Positions 6,689 through 15,319 of a stretch of DNA of 29,950 nucleotides are shown here, piece by piece. A program made the position numbers and the translations under genes. The DNA is from Spirochaetia bacterium. GTDB lineage: Bacteria; Spirochaetota; Spirochaetia; Treponematales; Breznakiellaceae. The notes under the pieces are model-generated. The model had not been told where the DNA came from. It saw only the letters and a list, made by a program, of their open reading frames with translations, and did no database searches. The stretch lies in contig BOBI01000007.1 in the NCBI GenBank assembly GCA_026002305.1, positions 1 to 29,950 of the forward strand, given 5' to 3'. Each line of letters starts with the position of its first letter. Within the stretch, counting starts at the first letter, position 1.

Positions 6689-6716
6689 ATTATAACTTAA
6701 TTTTGAACTATTGTCA
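6689..6716 (-). promoter_or_regulatory. Putative promoter for potD
   Basis: On the minus strand, TGACAA (6716-6711), a 16-nt spacer and TATAAT (6694-6689) resemble sigma-70 boxes about 20 nt before the potD start. The -10 is a perfect match and the -35 is weak. It would allow potD to be expressed apart from potABC. Confidence 0.4.
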
Positions 6717-6802
6717 CAAGCCCTGAACAGGCGGAAAATGAAAATAAATTTTATAAGTCATTTGTCAAAAATCCAAAATTTTTTGCAAGGGTATTCATAT
6801 TT

Positions 6803-8884
6803 TCAGCTCTCCACCGCCGTGAGATCCGCGTTAATTTTTTCCCATTCGGCGGTTAAGTTTGCGATGGTGGTATTTATGTTTTCCAGCCGCCGCATAATGT
6901 CTTTTGCTTTTTCGCCATTGGAATAAATTTCCGGCTTTGACAAATCCGCTTCCATGTTTGATTTTTCGGTTTCTGCTTGGTCTAGTTTTTCCATTTGCAG
7001 GGATTCTTCTCTGCGGAGCCGCCTTATAAGGCTTTGTTTTTTCTTTTCGGCTTCGCGCGCTTCCTTTGTGCCTGCGGTTACAGGAGCGGAAGATGTGGGG
7101 GTAGCGGAAGGCCAAACCTCGGTCGGGGCGCGCTGTGCGGAGGCACAAGCGCATTTCGACCGGGGGGCAGGACTGGAGCGAGGGGGAGCAGTGGCGGGTA
7201 AGGGTAAACGATTTGGGCTGTTTTTGCCTTCGTTGGGTGCATTTTGCTCCCCCCCTTCTACTCTTTGTAGATAGTAGCTGTAATTTCCGTAAAAGAGGCG
7301 TGGGGGGGTATCGGGCTGTAGTTCCAGCGTTTTTGTGGAGAGGGCTTCCATGAAGGCGCGGTCGTGCGAAACGAAAATTATGGTGCCTGTGTATGCGGAA
7401 AGGGCTTCCAGTAGGATTTCTTTTGTGGTTAGGTCTAAATGGTTTGTGGGCTCGTCTAAAATAAGGAGGTTTAGCGGTTTTAACAGTAATTTTAATAACG
7501 CGAGGCGGCTCTTTTCGCCGCCTGAAAGCACGTTAAGGCTTTTGAATACATCGTCGCCCCGGAATAAAAAGGCGCCTAGCATATCGCGCACTTTTGGAAT
7601 TAAGTCGGTTGGGGCGGAATTTTCCATGAATTCTACTACGCTGCTGTTACCGCTTATGGCCTCCGAGGAGTCTTGCGTAAAGTAGCCAATCATAATGCCG
7701 GCGCCTGTTTTGACGGTTCCGACATAATCGTCGTCGGCTCCTGCTATAATACGCAAAAGTGTGGTTTTTCCGGCTCCGTTGGGGCCTACAACCACAAGGC
7801 GTTCACCGGATTCAACTGTTAAATCCAAACCTGATAAAACTTGGTGGTCGTTGTAGCTTTTGCATATATTTTGCAATGTGAGTGCGATGCGTCCGCAATG
7901 CGGCGGAGCGGGTAGGGCTATGGCGATTCTTTTTAGGTTTTCCGGTATTTCTATACGCTCCATTTTTTCGATTTTTTTGATACGTTCTTGAACCATTGCC
8001 GCCTTGGTAGCTTTATACCTAAAGCGGCGGATTAGGTCCTCGGCTTTTGCGATTTCTTCCTGTTGGGCCTTATACGCGGCGATTATAGCTTCTGTTTCCT
8101 GCCTGCGCACCACGCAGTAGGCGCTGTAATTACCCGCATAACGCTTTAAAGTGCCTTGAAACAGCTCATAGATTTCGTTGACGCAGCAGTCGAGAAAATA
8201 ACGGTCGTGTGATACTAAAAGATAGGCGCCGTCAAAACCGGCAAGCCATTTTTGAAACCAGACGCGGGCTTCTATGTCGAGGTAGTTTGTAGGCTCGTCT
8301 AAAAGAAGTATGTCGGGGTTTTCCAAAAGAATTTTTGCCAGGGCTATGCGCATTTGCCAACCGCCTGAAAATTCTGATGTGTTACGATCCGGATCGTTTT
8401 TTGAAAAGCCCAAACCCTGCAACACCATGCTGATTTTTTTATCCCTCATGTGGTAGCCGGATTTTTCCACGACCTCTGTAAGCCGGTGTTGTTCTTCTAA
8501 AAGAGCGCGGGTACGTTTTTCTGAAAAGACATCACAGCTACCGTTACCGCCGCTGGTTTCCAGTTCCCGATGTATCGAATCTATTTTGCAGATTATGGCT
8601 TTTATGGGAGAAAAGGCCGTCTCTACTTCTTCTTTTAGTGTATTACCTGAATGGACTACACCGGATTGTGGTAAATATGATACATGGGAGGCTTTTTCTA
8701 TGGCGCGCTCGCCGCTGTCGGGTTGTATAAGACCCGCCATTACTTTCATAAAAGTGGATTTGCCTGAACCGTTAGCGCCGCATAGGGCGGCGCGGCTTCT
8801 GCTTTTTAGAAAAATATTTGCGTTTGTAAATATGTCCCTGTTACCAAAAGCAAGGGAGACACCTGTAAACTGAATAAACGACAT
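6803..8884 (-). CDS. ABC-F family ATPase (Uup/YheS-like) with low-complexity linker
   Basis: A 693-residue soluble protein with two nucleotide-binding domains and no membrane segments. Domain 1 has Walker A GANGSGKST (residues 36-44), signature FSGGWQMR and Walker B ILLLDEPTNYLD. An arginine/lysine-rich inter-domain linker follows (about residues 255-310). Domain 2 has GPNGAGKTT, LSGGEKSR and LILDEPTNHLD. A C-terminal coiled coil (REAEKKKQSL... to the end) is typical of Uup-type proteins. Between domain 2 and the coiled coil is a Pro/Ala/Ser-rich segment (nt about 7060-7200) with much higher GC than its surroundings. ABC-F proteins act on ribosomes or on DNA/RNA rather than in transport. Its place 10 nt after potC is therefore probably transcriptional convenience rather than a role in polyamine uptake. 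Confidence 0.88.
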   Translation of the reverse strand: MSFIQFTGVSLAFGNRDIFTNANIFLKSRSRAALCGANGSGKSTFMKVMAGLIQPDSGERAIEKASHVSYLPQSGVVHSGNTLKEEVETAFSPIKAIICKIDSIHRELETSGGNGSCDVFSEKRTRALLEEQHRLTEVVEKSGYHMRDKKISMVLQGLGFSKNDPDRNTSEFSGGWQMRIALAKILLENPDILLLDEPTNYLDIEARVWFQKWLAGFDGAYLLVSHDRYFLDCCVNEIYELFQGTLKRYAGNYSAYCVVRRQETEAIIAAYKAQQEEIAKAEDLIRRFRYKATKAAMVQERIKKIEKMERIEIPENLKRIAIALPAPPHCGRIALTLQNICKSYNDHQVLSGLDLTVESGERLVVVGPNGAGKTTLLRIIAGADDDYVGTVKTGAGIMIGYFTQDSSEAISGNSSVVEFMENSAPTDLIPKVRDMLGAFLFRGDDVFKSLNVLSGGEKSRLALLKLLLKPLNLLILDEPTNHLDLTTKEILLEALSAYTGTIIFVSHDRAFMEALSTKTLELQPDTPPRLFYGNYSYYLQRVEGGEQNAPNEGKNSPNRLPLPATAPPRSSPAPRSKCACASAQRAPTEVWPSATPTSSAPVTAGTKEAREAEKKKQSLIRRLRREESLQMEKLDQAETEKSNMEADLSKPEIYSNGEKAKDIMRRLENINTTIANLTAEWEKINADLTAVES

Positions 8885-8894
8885 GAGTTATAGT

Positions 8895-9767
8895 TTACTT
8901 TGCCGCGATGTATTTTAGGAAGTTGCGTAAAAGATAGGTTATTAACACAGTGCCTAAAATCATTACAACAGAAAGCGCGTTTATCACAGGCGAAACACCA
9001 AAACGTATGGCCGAGTAGATGTAAAGCGGCAGGGTAGAGGATCCCGGGCCTGAAACAAAATATGTTATTACAAAGTCTTCCAACGATATGGTAATGGCCG
9101 TTAGAAAACCTGAGACAATGCCGGGGGCGCATATCGGGACTGTAACCTTTAACAGGGTTTGACGTTCATTCGCACCCAGATCGGCGGCAGCTTCAATAAT
9201 TGAAAAATCAAATTCTTCAAGCCGCGCCATAACCATTAAAAAAACAAAAGGCAGGTTGAATGTCGCGTGAGCTATAAAAATGGTAATAAGGCCGAGCTTC
9301 ATACCAATACCCGCAAAGAAAATCGAAAGCGATACGCCGATTATTATTTCCGGTAGTACCATTGGCAAAAATGATACGGTTTGTACATAAGAGCGGAGGC
9401 GGAAACGGTACCAGTTTACACCAATTGCACCTAACGTTCCTAACACCGTAGCGGTTCCTGCGGAAGTAACAGCGATTAGCATACTGTTCCAAAATGAACG
9501 CCACAGGTCGCGCGAATGAAGAAAAAGCTGTTCGTACCAGACAAAGGAAAATCCACTCCAGTTCATTCCTTTTGATGAATTAAACGAATACAGAATTAAC
9601 ACAAAAAGCGGTAAAAATAAAAATACAATAACGGCAATAAACATCGCCTGCGAAAATGAAAATGCCTTCCGTGTCGCACGGCGGGCATGACGGTTGGCTT
9701 CGCCTTTTGGTTTTTTCCCATGAAGGTTGGTAACTGTTGAATTTACCAGACTTTTGAAACCGCTCAT
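8895..9767 (-). CDS. potC: Spermidine/putrescine ABC permease PotC
   Basis: A 290-residue inner-membrane protein with about six hydrophobic segments and the conserved cytoplasmic EAA loop (IEAAADLGANERQTLLKVTVP) that docks on the ATPase. The N-terminus has a basic stretch (KKPKGEANRHARRATRK) before the first membrane span, longer than usual. Its ATG overlaps the potB stop by 4 nt (ATGA) and has a good ribosome site (AAGGAG). This implies translational coupling with PotB, its heterodimer partner. Confidence 0.92.
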   Translation of the reverse strand: MSGFKSLVNSTVTNLHGKKPKGEANRHARRATRKAFSFSQAMFIAVIVFLFLPLFVLILYSFNSSKGMNWSGFSFVWYEQLFLHSRDLWRSFWNSMLIAVTSAGTATVLGTLGAIGVNWYRFRLRSYVQTVSFLPMVLPEIIIGVSLSIFFAGIGMKLGLITIFIAHATFNLPFVFLMVMARLEEFDFSIIEAAADLGANERQTLLKVTVPICAPGIVSGFLTAITISLEDFVITYFVSGPGSSTLPLYIYSAIRFGVSPVINALSVVMILGTVLITYLLRNFLKYIAAK

Positions 9768-10663
9768 TTTTCGGCTCCTTTGGCTGCCGTTTTTCCGAGC
9801 CGTCCGGCATCACGCCGCTGCATACCCAGCATGACCATAACACCGGCCGTTGTTACAACAGTCAGCACCATTGATATAGCCGAGGCAAGCGGCCAATTCC
9901 GCGATTTACTAAGCTGATCGGCAATAACATTTCCTAACATATAGGAATCTTTGCCGCCTACTAAAAGCGGCACCGCGTAAGCGCCGAATATCGGTATAAA
10001 TGTAAAAAGTACAGCCGTGTATAAGCCGCCGCGGATATTAGGCAACAGCACACGAAAGACCGATCCGGGTTTTGTAGCTCCTAGATCCTGGGCTGCTTCT
10101 AAAAGTGAAAAATCAAATTTGTCAATCGAAGAAAACATTGGAAGTATCGCGTATGGAAGATACATATATACTAAAACAAGAATGACGGTTTTCTGGTTGT
10201 ACAGAAAATGAATGTAGTCGTCTATTAAACCTATACGCATTAAAAATTCATTTAAAAAACCGTTATTGCCAAGAATATTCATCCATGCAAAAACCCTGAT
10301 AAGAAAATTTGTCCAAAATGGTATTATTATCAGTAACAGTAAAAATGTCTGGTTCCGGCTGCGCGCCATATAATAACCGCAGGGCGCGGCAAGTAAAATT
10401 GTAATTATTGTAGCAATCATAGAAATAAGCAAGGTTCTGCCTGTAATCATCGCATAGTTTGGGTTCAACAGTTCTTTGTATGCGGATATATTGAATTCCG
10501 GCATAACACCGCCGTAAAGACCTTTTTTCAAAAAGCTGAATACTACGATTATGGCAAGAGGGGCAAGAAAAAAAACAGTTAGCCAAATTGTAAGAGAACC
10601 TGAATAAATAAAACCTAAATTCTTTTTAAGCACCGCAGGACGCGAGATAATGCGGCCGCTCAT
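9764..10663 (-). CDS. potB: Spermidine/putrescine ABC permease PotB
   Basis: A 299-residue permease subunit with about six membrane spans (first at FIYSGSLTIWLTVFFLAPLA) and the EAA loop LEAAQDLGATKPGSVFRVLLP. It pairs with PotC to form the polyamine channel. The start overlaps the potA stop by 4 nt (10660-10663). Length and motifs are normal for the family. Confidence 0.92.
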   Translation of the reverse strand: MSGRIISRPAVLKKNLGFIYSGSLTIWLTVFFLAPLAIIVVFSFLKKGLYGGVMPEFNISAYKELLNPNYAMITGRTLLISMIATIITILLAAPCGYYMARSRNQTFLLLLIIIPFWTNFLIRVFAWMNILGNNGFLNEFLMRIGLIDDYIHFLYNQKTVILVLVYMYLPYAILPMFSSIDKFDFSLLEAAQDLGATKPGSVFRVLLPNIRGGLYTAVLFTFIPIFGAYAVPLLVGGKDSYMLGNVIADQLSKSRNWPLASAISMVLTVVTTAGVMVMLGMQRRDAGRLGKTAAKGAEK

Positions 10664-11817
10664 TTACCGGCCTCGTCTTTTATTTCTACAATGTAACCGT
10701 CGTTGGCAATCCATGAAACATAGACATTATCTTTCCAATCAATTTCAGGCCCCTCGTCGGAGTAAACGGCGTGCTGTTTTACAACACGAATCATTTGCGC
10801 CGACATTACCCCAAGCGAATTTTTTACCCTTACATAATATTTTGTCTGAAAGCCTGAATAAATTGGTTCCTCGTTAAATCCCTGAAAGATATTTATATCA
10901 TCCCTGTTTGATTTTGGTCTTTCCTGGGCAATGACAACTTTTTCAGGCCTTATCGTAAAGCTCACCTTTTGTCCTGTTTTAACGGTATCTACAGTGGTTA
11001 CCTTGATCCGTCCAAGATCAGGAATATCAAGCTCCACCATAAATTCAGGCGGATCCTTTGGTAAAGGGACAACCGAGACAACATCCCCGTCAAAAAGATT
11101 GGTATCGCCGATAAAACGCGCGACAAAATCAGTTGCGGGACTTTCGTAAATCTCATGGGGGCTGCCGACTTGTAAAACGTTACCTTGATTCATAACCGCT
11201 ATACGATCCGAAACCGATAGAGCCTCTTGCTGGTCGTGGGTTACGTAGATGAACGTAATGCCGATTTTATCGTGGATTTGGTCAAGCTCAATTAGCATAT
11301 GCTGGCGCAGTTTGGCGTCAAGCGCCGAAAGCGGCTCGTCAAGCAATAGAACACAAGGTTCCTTGATAAGGGCGCGGGCAATGGCGACACGCTGTTTTTG
11401 ACCGCCTGAAAGCTGATTAGGCATTTTTGAGGCGTGGGCCTCAAGCTGAACGAGCCGCAGGTACTCAAGCACTTTTTTTTCTATTTCGCTTTTTGGTGCC
11501 CGTTGCAGCCTTAACGGGAAGGCAACATTTTCATATACCGAAAGATGCGGAAATAGCGCGTAATTTTGAAAAACAGTGTTTACCTGCCGGTGATTGGGCG
11601 GCAAACCCACAACATCGGTTCCGTTAAGCAGAATACTGCCCTCATCGGGACTTTCAAAACCGGCAATAATGCGCAGTAATGTGGTTTTACCACAACCCGA
11701 TGGTCCTAACAGGGAAAAAAATTCCCCTTTTTTAATATCAAGGTTGATATTATTTAATACATCAAAGTCTGCAAACGATTTACATATTCCACAGACAGAT
11801 ACATCGCTCCCTTTCAA
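10660..11817 (-). CDS. potA: Spermidine/putrescine ABC ATPase PotA
   Basis: A 385-residue ATPase energising the PotB/C channel. It shows Walker A GPSGCGKTT, the Q-loop NTVFQNYALFPHL, signature LSGGQKQRVAIARAL, Walker B CVLLLDEPLSALD, the switch histidine in IYVTHDQQEA, and a C-terminal TOBE-type regulatory region (about residues 240-385). The only in-frame start is the TTG at 11815-11817, since a TAA lies a few codons upstream; the ribosome site there is poor. It is the first gene of the minus-strand cluster and is divergent from the TPR/mre operon across a 68-bp gap. Confidence 0.92.
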   Translation of the reverse strand: MKGSDVSVCGICKSFADFDVLNNINLDIKKGEFFSLLGPSGCGKTTLLRIIAGFESPDEGSILLNGTDVVGLPPNHRQVNTVFQNYALFPHLSVYENVAFPLRLQRAPKSEIEKKVLEYLRLVQLEAHASKMPNQLSGGQKQRVAIARALIKEPCVLLLDEPLSALDAKLRQHMLIELDQIHDKIGITFIYVTHDQQEALSVSDRIAVMNQGNVLQVGSPHEIYESPATDFVARFIGDTNLFDGDVVSVVPLPKDPPEFMVELDIPDLGRIKVTTVDTVKTGQKVSFTIRPEKVVIAQERPKSNRDDINIFQGFNEEPIYSGFQTKYYVRVKNSLGVMSAQMIRVVKQHAVYSDEGPEIDWKDNVYVSWIANDGYIVEIKDEAGK

Positions 11818-11885
11818 TCCTTTTCGTCCACCGCCTTATTTTTTACAGGATAGATTACAATGTAAATTTATCGGATTATTGTCAA
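11818..11885. promoter_or_regulatory. Divergent intergenic region with inverted repeats
   Basis: TTTCGTCCAC (11822-11831) and its exact complement GTGGACGAAA (11886-11895) frame this short gap, one just before the potA start and the other at the GTG start of the TPR gene. Between them is TTACAATGTAA (11855-11865), an 11-bp palindrome. Promoters for both directions must lie here, but neither matches consensus closely. The dyads could be operators. Confidence 0.4.
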
Positions 11886-12914
11886 GTGGACGAAACGCCT
11901 AAAAAACGTACCATTGACTTTTTACCGGTTAATTTGTCTAATTGGTACAGGATGCTTGTAAATTATAAAAAGTCCAGGTACGGGGTTTCGGTTAAGAGAA
12001 AACAAACAATTTACGCGATTTTCTTCGTTGTTTTATTAGCATCGGCCGTTGTCGCATCGGTTGCCTTTATTACCATACAGAAAAGCCGGTCTTCAAAAAC
12101 TCAAAAGGATATTGTTGCTTTGTGGAAAAGCAATTCCTATCAAGAAGTATTCGGTGTCTCGTCAAAAGCTCTTGAAGCCAAACCCTTAGACTACTTCTTG
12201 CTTTCCATTCACGGGTTTTCCGCTTATCAGGTTGCAATTGCTCAAATAAATAACTCCGATATGCTTACATACATTGATAAATGTATCTTTTCGTTACGAA
12301 AAGCGCTTTTAGCTAAAAAAAATAATGTCAATAACGGCCGCATAAATTATATCCTTGGTAAAGCATATTATTACAAGGGGGGTTCTTATTCGGATCTTGC
12401 GATAAAACACCTTGAGGCCGCAAAAAAAACATTCAAAGCCGATGATATTAATGAGTATTTGGGGTTGATTTACGCCGATCTTCGTGATTACCGCAAGAGT
12501 GTTGACGCTTTTGCGGCGTCGTTGCTTGCCGGGGAGAGGGCAAATACCGGTATCGAGAACAACGCAAACGATATTCTTTTGTTGGCAATCGCACGTTCAT
12601 ATATTGAATTAGAAGAGGAAGATACGGCGCAAGCCTATCTGTTGCGGTGTCTGGATATATCGCGTGATTATAATGTTATTTCCAGTTCCAGGATACTTTT
12701 AGGCAATATTTACGCAAAGAACGGCGATTTAGACGAAGCTGAAAAACAATATATTTCTGTTTTGAATGAAAGCGGGGAACAAGCCAACGCGAGGTTTCAG
12801 TTAGGGGAATTATTTGCTTTACGCGGCGATTCCACACGCGCCCGCGCGGAATGGAGAAAAGCTGTTCATATTGATCCGGCATACGCACCCGCGATTGCGC
12901 GTTTAAGAATGTAA
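11886..12914 (+). CDS. Membrane-anchored TPR protein preceding mreB
   Basis: A 342-residue protein. The start shown is GTG at 11886 (no clear ribosome site); an internal ATG at residue 23 is the alternative. A cytoplasmic N-terminus of ~40 residues precedes one membrane span (about residues 41-63). The long C-terminal region is built of TPR-like helices (for example [75 protein letters not shown]). It ends 10 nt before mreB in the same direction, so it is probably an accessory or scaffold protein of the elongation machinery. That role is inference from position. TPR proteins are protein-protein adaptors and have no activity that sequence can reveal. Confidence 0.75.
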   Translation: MDETPKKRTIDFLPVNLSNWYRMLVNYKKSRYGVSVKRKQTIYAIFFVVLLASAVVASVAFITIQKSRSSKTQKDIVALWKSNSYQEVFGVSSKALEAKPLDYFLLSIHGFSAYQVAIAQINNSDMLTYIDKCIFSLRKALLAKKNNVNNGRINYILGKAYYYKGGSYSDLAIKHLEAAKKTFKADDINEYLGLIYADLRDYRKSVDAFAASLLAGERANTGIENNANDILLLAIARSYIELEEEDTAQAYLLRCLDISRDYNVISSSRILLGNIYAKNGDLDEAEKQYISVLNESGEQANARFQLGELFALRGDSTRARAEWRKAVHIDPAYAPAIARLRM

Positions 12915-12924
12915 GGGAGGAAGA

Positions 12925-13953
12925 ATGTTTGGTTTAAAGGCATTGGATATTGGTATAGATCTAGGCACATGCAATACACTTATTTATATACGTGGCAAAG
13001 GTATTGTTGTTGATGAGCCTTCTGTTGTGGCGGTTGAACGCGGGACCAAAAAGGTTATGGCCGTTGGAACCGACGCTAAACGTATGCTATGGAAAACCCC
13101 GGAAAACATCATAGCAATACGTCCTATGCGCGACGGTGTAATCGCCGACTTGGAATCAACGGAAAAAATGATCCGCTATTTCATTTCAAAAGCGCTTCCA
13201 CGTTACCGTTTCATTAAACCACGCATGATAATAGGTATTCCTTCATGTATAACAGAGGTAGAAAGGCGCGCCGTAGAAGAATGTGCCTACAAAGGCGGCG
13301 CTCGTGATGTTATGGTTATTGAAGAAAGCCGCGCCGCCGCTATCGGTGCGAATATTCCTATTTTTGAACCGGCCGGGCACATGATATGCGATATAGGCGG
13401 CGGAACAACTGAAATATCCGTAATATCACTTGGCGGTATGGTTGTAAGCAATGCAATTCGTTTGGGTGGAGATGAATTTGATGAAGCAATTGTTAAACAT
13501 GTGCGAAGTGTACACAACTTGATTATCGGTGAACAAACAGCGGAAAGGTTAAAAATTGAAATAGGCAATGCCTCTCCCGATAAAACAATAGAAAAAGTTG
13601 AAATAAAAGGCGGTGATGCCATTACGGGTCTTCCCCGCAGATTGGAAATTGACTCTGTAGAAGTCCGGGAAGCATTACAGGATCCTGTAAATCAAATTAT
13701 TGATGAAATAAAAAAGACGTTGGGTCAAACACCGCCGGAGCTTGCCGCCGATATTGTTGAACAAGGAATTGTTATGACAGGCGGGGGTTCATTGTTAAAA
13801 GGTTTGCCAAAATTAATTTCAAAGGAAACAAATGTTCCGGTTATTCTTGCGGAAAATCCGCTTGAATGTGTTGCGCTTGGCGCCGGAAAATATTTTGAAA
13901 ATGTACGGGGTTTTGATAATACACGCAGCATATACGATAACCTTAACGGGTAG
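12925..13953 (+). CDS. mreB: Rod-shape actin homologue MreB
   Basis: A 342-residue protein of normal MreB length. It has the actin-fold nucleotide motifs [11 protein letters not shown] (phosphate 1) and [17 protein letters not shown] (phosphate 2), the P-S-V-V-A segment, IGIPS in the connecting region and [12 protein letters not shown] in the adenosine site. MreB filaments lie under the inner membrane and orient the elongation peptidoglycan synthases. A clear GGGAGGA ribosome site precedes the ATG. It is followed by mreC 5 nt later. Confidence 0.97.
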   Translation: MFGLKALDIGIDLGTCNTLIYIRGKGIVVDEPSVVAVERGTKKVMAVGTDAKRMLWKTPENIIAIRPMRDGVIADLESTEKMIRYFISKALPRYRFIKPRMIIGIPSCITEVERRAVEECAYKGGARDVMVIEESRAAAIGANIPIFEPAGHMICDIGGGTTEISVISLGGMVVSNAIRLGGDEFDEAIVKHVRSVHNLIIGEQTAERLKIEIGNASPDKTIEKVEIKGGDAITGLPRRLEIDSVEVREALQDPVNQIIDEIKKTLGQTPPELAADIVEQGIVMTGGGSLLKGLPKLISKETNVPVILAENPLECVALGAGKYFENVRGFDNTRSIYDNLNG

Positions 13954-13958
13954 TTCTT

Positions 13959-14819
13959 ATGCGGCGCGACAGGAAGCAAAAAAAACTCAAGAATTTTGAC
14001 GCTTATGTTTTTATAGCCCTGTCCCTTATTTCATTTTCATTGCTTCTTTTTTCAACACGAAGTTTTATACTTGAAATAAAAGATACCGGCCTTTCGGTTT
14101 TCTCAGGGGTGCGCGGCGGCGTTCACGCCATCTCATCTTTTTTTTCAGGAACAATTCTTTCCATTCAGGAGTTGGCATCCCTTCGCCGTGAATATATGGA
14201 GCTGCAGGATCGCATAGCCCGTTATGAACAACTTGAACGTACAGCGGTGGAAATACGTCAGGAAAATCACCGTTTGCGTGAACAACTAGGCTTTTCACAA
14301 AATATTACATTCAAACATATTCCGGCGGAAATTTCAGGCCGCGATCCCGATAATCTTTTTTCAGCTTTTGTTATCAACAAAGGTAAAGTTCACGGAATTG
14401 CTAATGATATGCCGGTTATTGCCTATCAAAACGGAATGCAGGCCCTTGCCGGCAAAGTTATAAATACCGCTCCATTGGAAAGTCTTGTAATGCCGCTTTA
14501 TGACGGGCGCTCATTTGTCGCTTCACGTTTAGCGCAATCGCGGTATGAAGGCATCGTGGAAGGGCAGGGGAATAGAAATTCACCGTTACTTATGCGTGGG
14601 GTAAATAAAAGGGCCCGGGATGAAGTAACTTCCGGCGATATTATTGTTACAAGCGGGTTAGGCGGAGTATATCCGGCAAATGTTGTCATTGGCAGGGTAA
14701 CTAATGTTTTATTTCAAGAATTTGAAACCTCTTTTGAGTTAGAGGTAGAATGTATAATTGATTTTTCACGGCTTGAATATGTTTTTGTTATTGATGTTAC
14801 GGAGATGAATAATGACTAA
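13959..14819 (+). CDS. mreC: Rod-shape-determining protein MreC
   Basis: A 286-residue bitopic membrane protein. A basic N-terminus (MRRDRKQKKLKNF) leads into one membrane span (about residues 16-33), a coiled coil (about 65-100, SLRREYMELQDRIARYEQLE) and then the two beta-barrel domains of the MreC family (AFVINKGKVHGI, GDIIVTSGLGGVYPANVVIG). In the periplasm it bridges MreB/MreD to PBP2. It overlaps mreD by 8 nt. Confidence 0.93.
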   Translation: MRRDRKQKKLKNFDAYVFIALSLISFSLLLFSTRSFILEIKDTGLSVFSGVRGGVHAISSFFSGTILSIQELASLRREYMELQDRIARYEQLERTAVEIRQENHRLREQLGFSQNITFKHIPAEISGRDPDNLFSAFVINKGKVHGIANDMPVIAYQNGMQALAGKVINTAPLESLVMPLYDGRSFVASRLAQSRYEGIVEGQGNRNSPLLMRGVNKRARDEVTSGDIIVTSGLGGVYPANVVIGRVTNVLFQEFETSFELEVECIIDFSRLEYVFVIDVTEMNND

Positions 14820-15306
14820 AAACATAATTTGGGCATCGGTTTTTATTTTAATTGCCACTATATTACAATCAACACTTCTTTCCCGCCTCTTGTTTGGTTT
14901 TTATTCGATTCCCGATATTGCACTTTGTATTCTTGTATATTCCGCATACATTAACGGGACAATGACAGGACAAATGACCGGCTTCTTTTCAGGCATACTT
15001 ATTGATTTTATTTCAGCCGCGCCATTGGGCCTTAATATTTTAACAAGAACCATCATAGGCGCTGCAAGCGGTGTTTTAAAAGGTGCTTTTTTTGTTGATA
15101 CGGTTTTTGTTCCTATTGCGCTGTGCGGAGGAGCAACATTATTTAAAGCGCTACTGTTATTTTTATTACATTTGTTATTTGTAGATGCGGTGCCGTGCTA
15201 TTCTATTTCTTCACCGGTATTATGGGTGGAACTGTTAATGAATACGGTAACAGCTCCTTTTTTATTCGCGCTGTTAAAAATGTTTAATAATTTATTAAAA
15301 CGTTAA
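14812..15306 (+). CDS. mreD: Rod-shape-determining protein MreD
   Basis: A 164-residue, very hydrophobic protein with about five membrane spans, the size and profile of MreD. The conserved feature is the GFFSGILIDFISAAPLGLN segment, in which the G-x-x-x-D pattern is typical. Its ATG is inside the end of mreC with GGAG just upstream, implying translational coupling. It forms the inner-membrane core of the elongation complex with MreC and RodA. Confidence 0.9.
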   Translation: MTKNIIWASVFILIATILQSTLLSRLLFGFYSIPDIALCILVYSAYINGTMTGQMTGFFSGILIDFISAAPLGLNILTRTIIGAASGVLKGAFFVDTVFVPIALCGGATLFKALLLFLLHLLFVDAVPCYSISSPVLWVELLMNTVTAPFLFALLKMFNNLLKR

Positions 15307-15319
15307 AAGGAAAAATAGA

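Noticed and set aside
6954..7274. Plus-strand open frames opposite the ABC-F linker
   Set aside because: These are shadows of the GC-rich low-complexity linker. The minus-strand frame carries all the conserved motifs.
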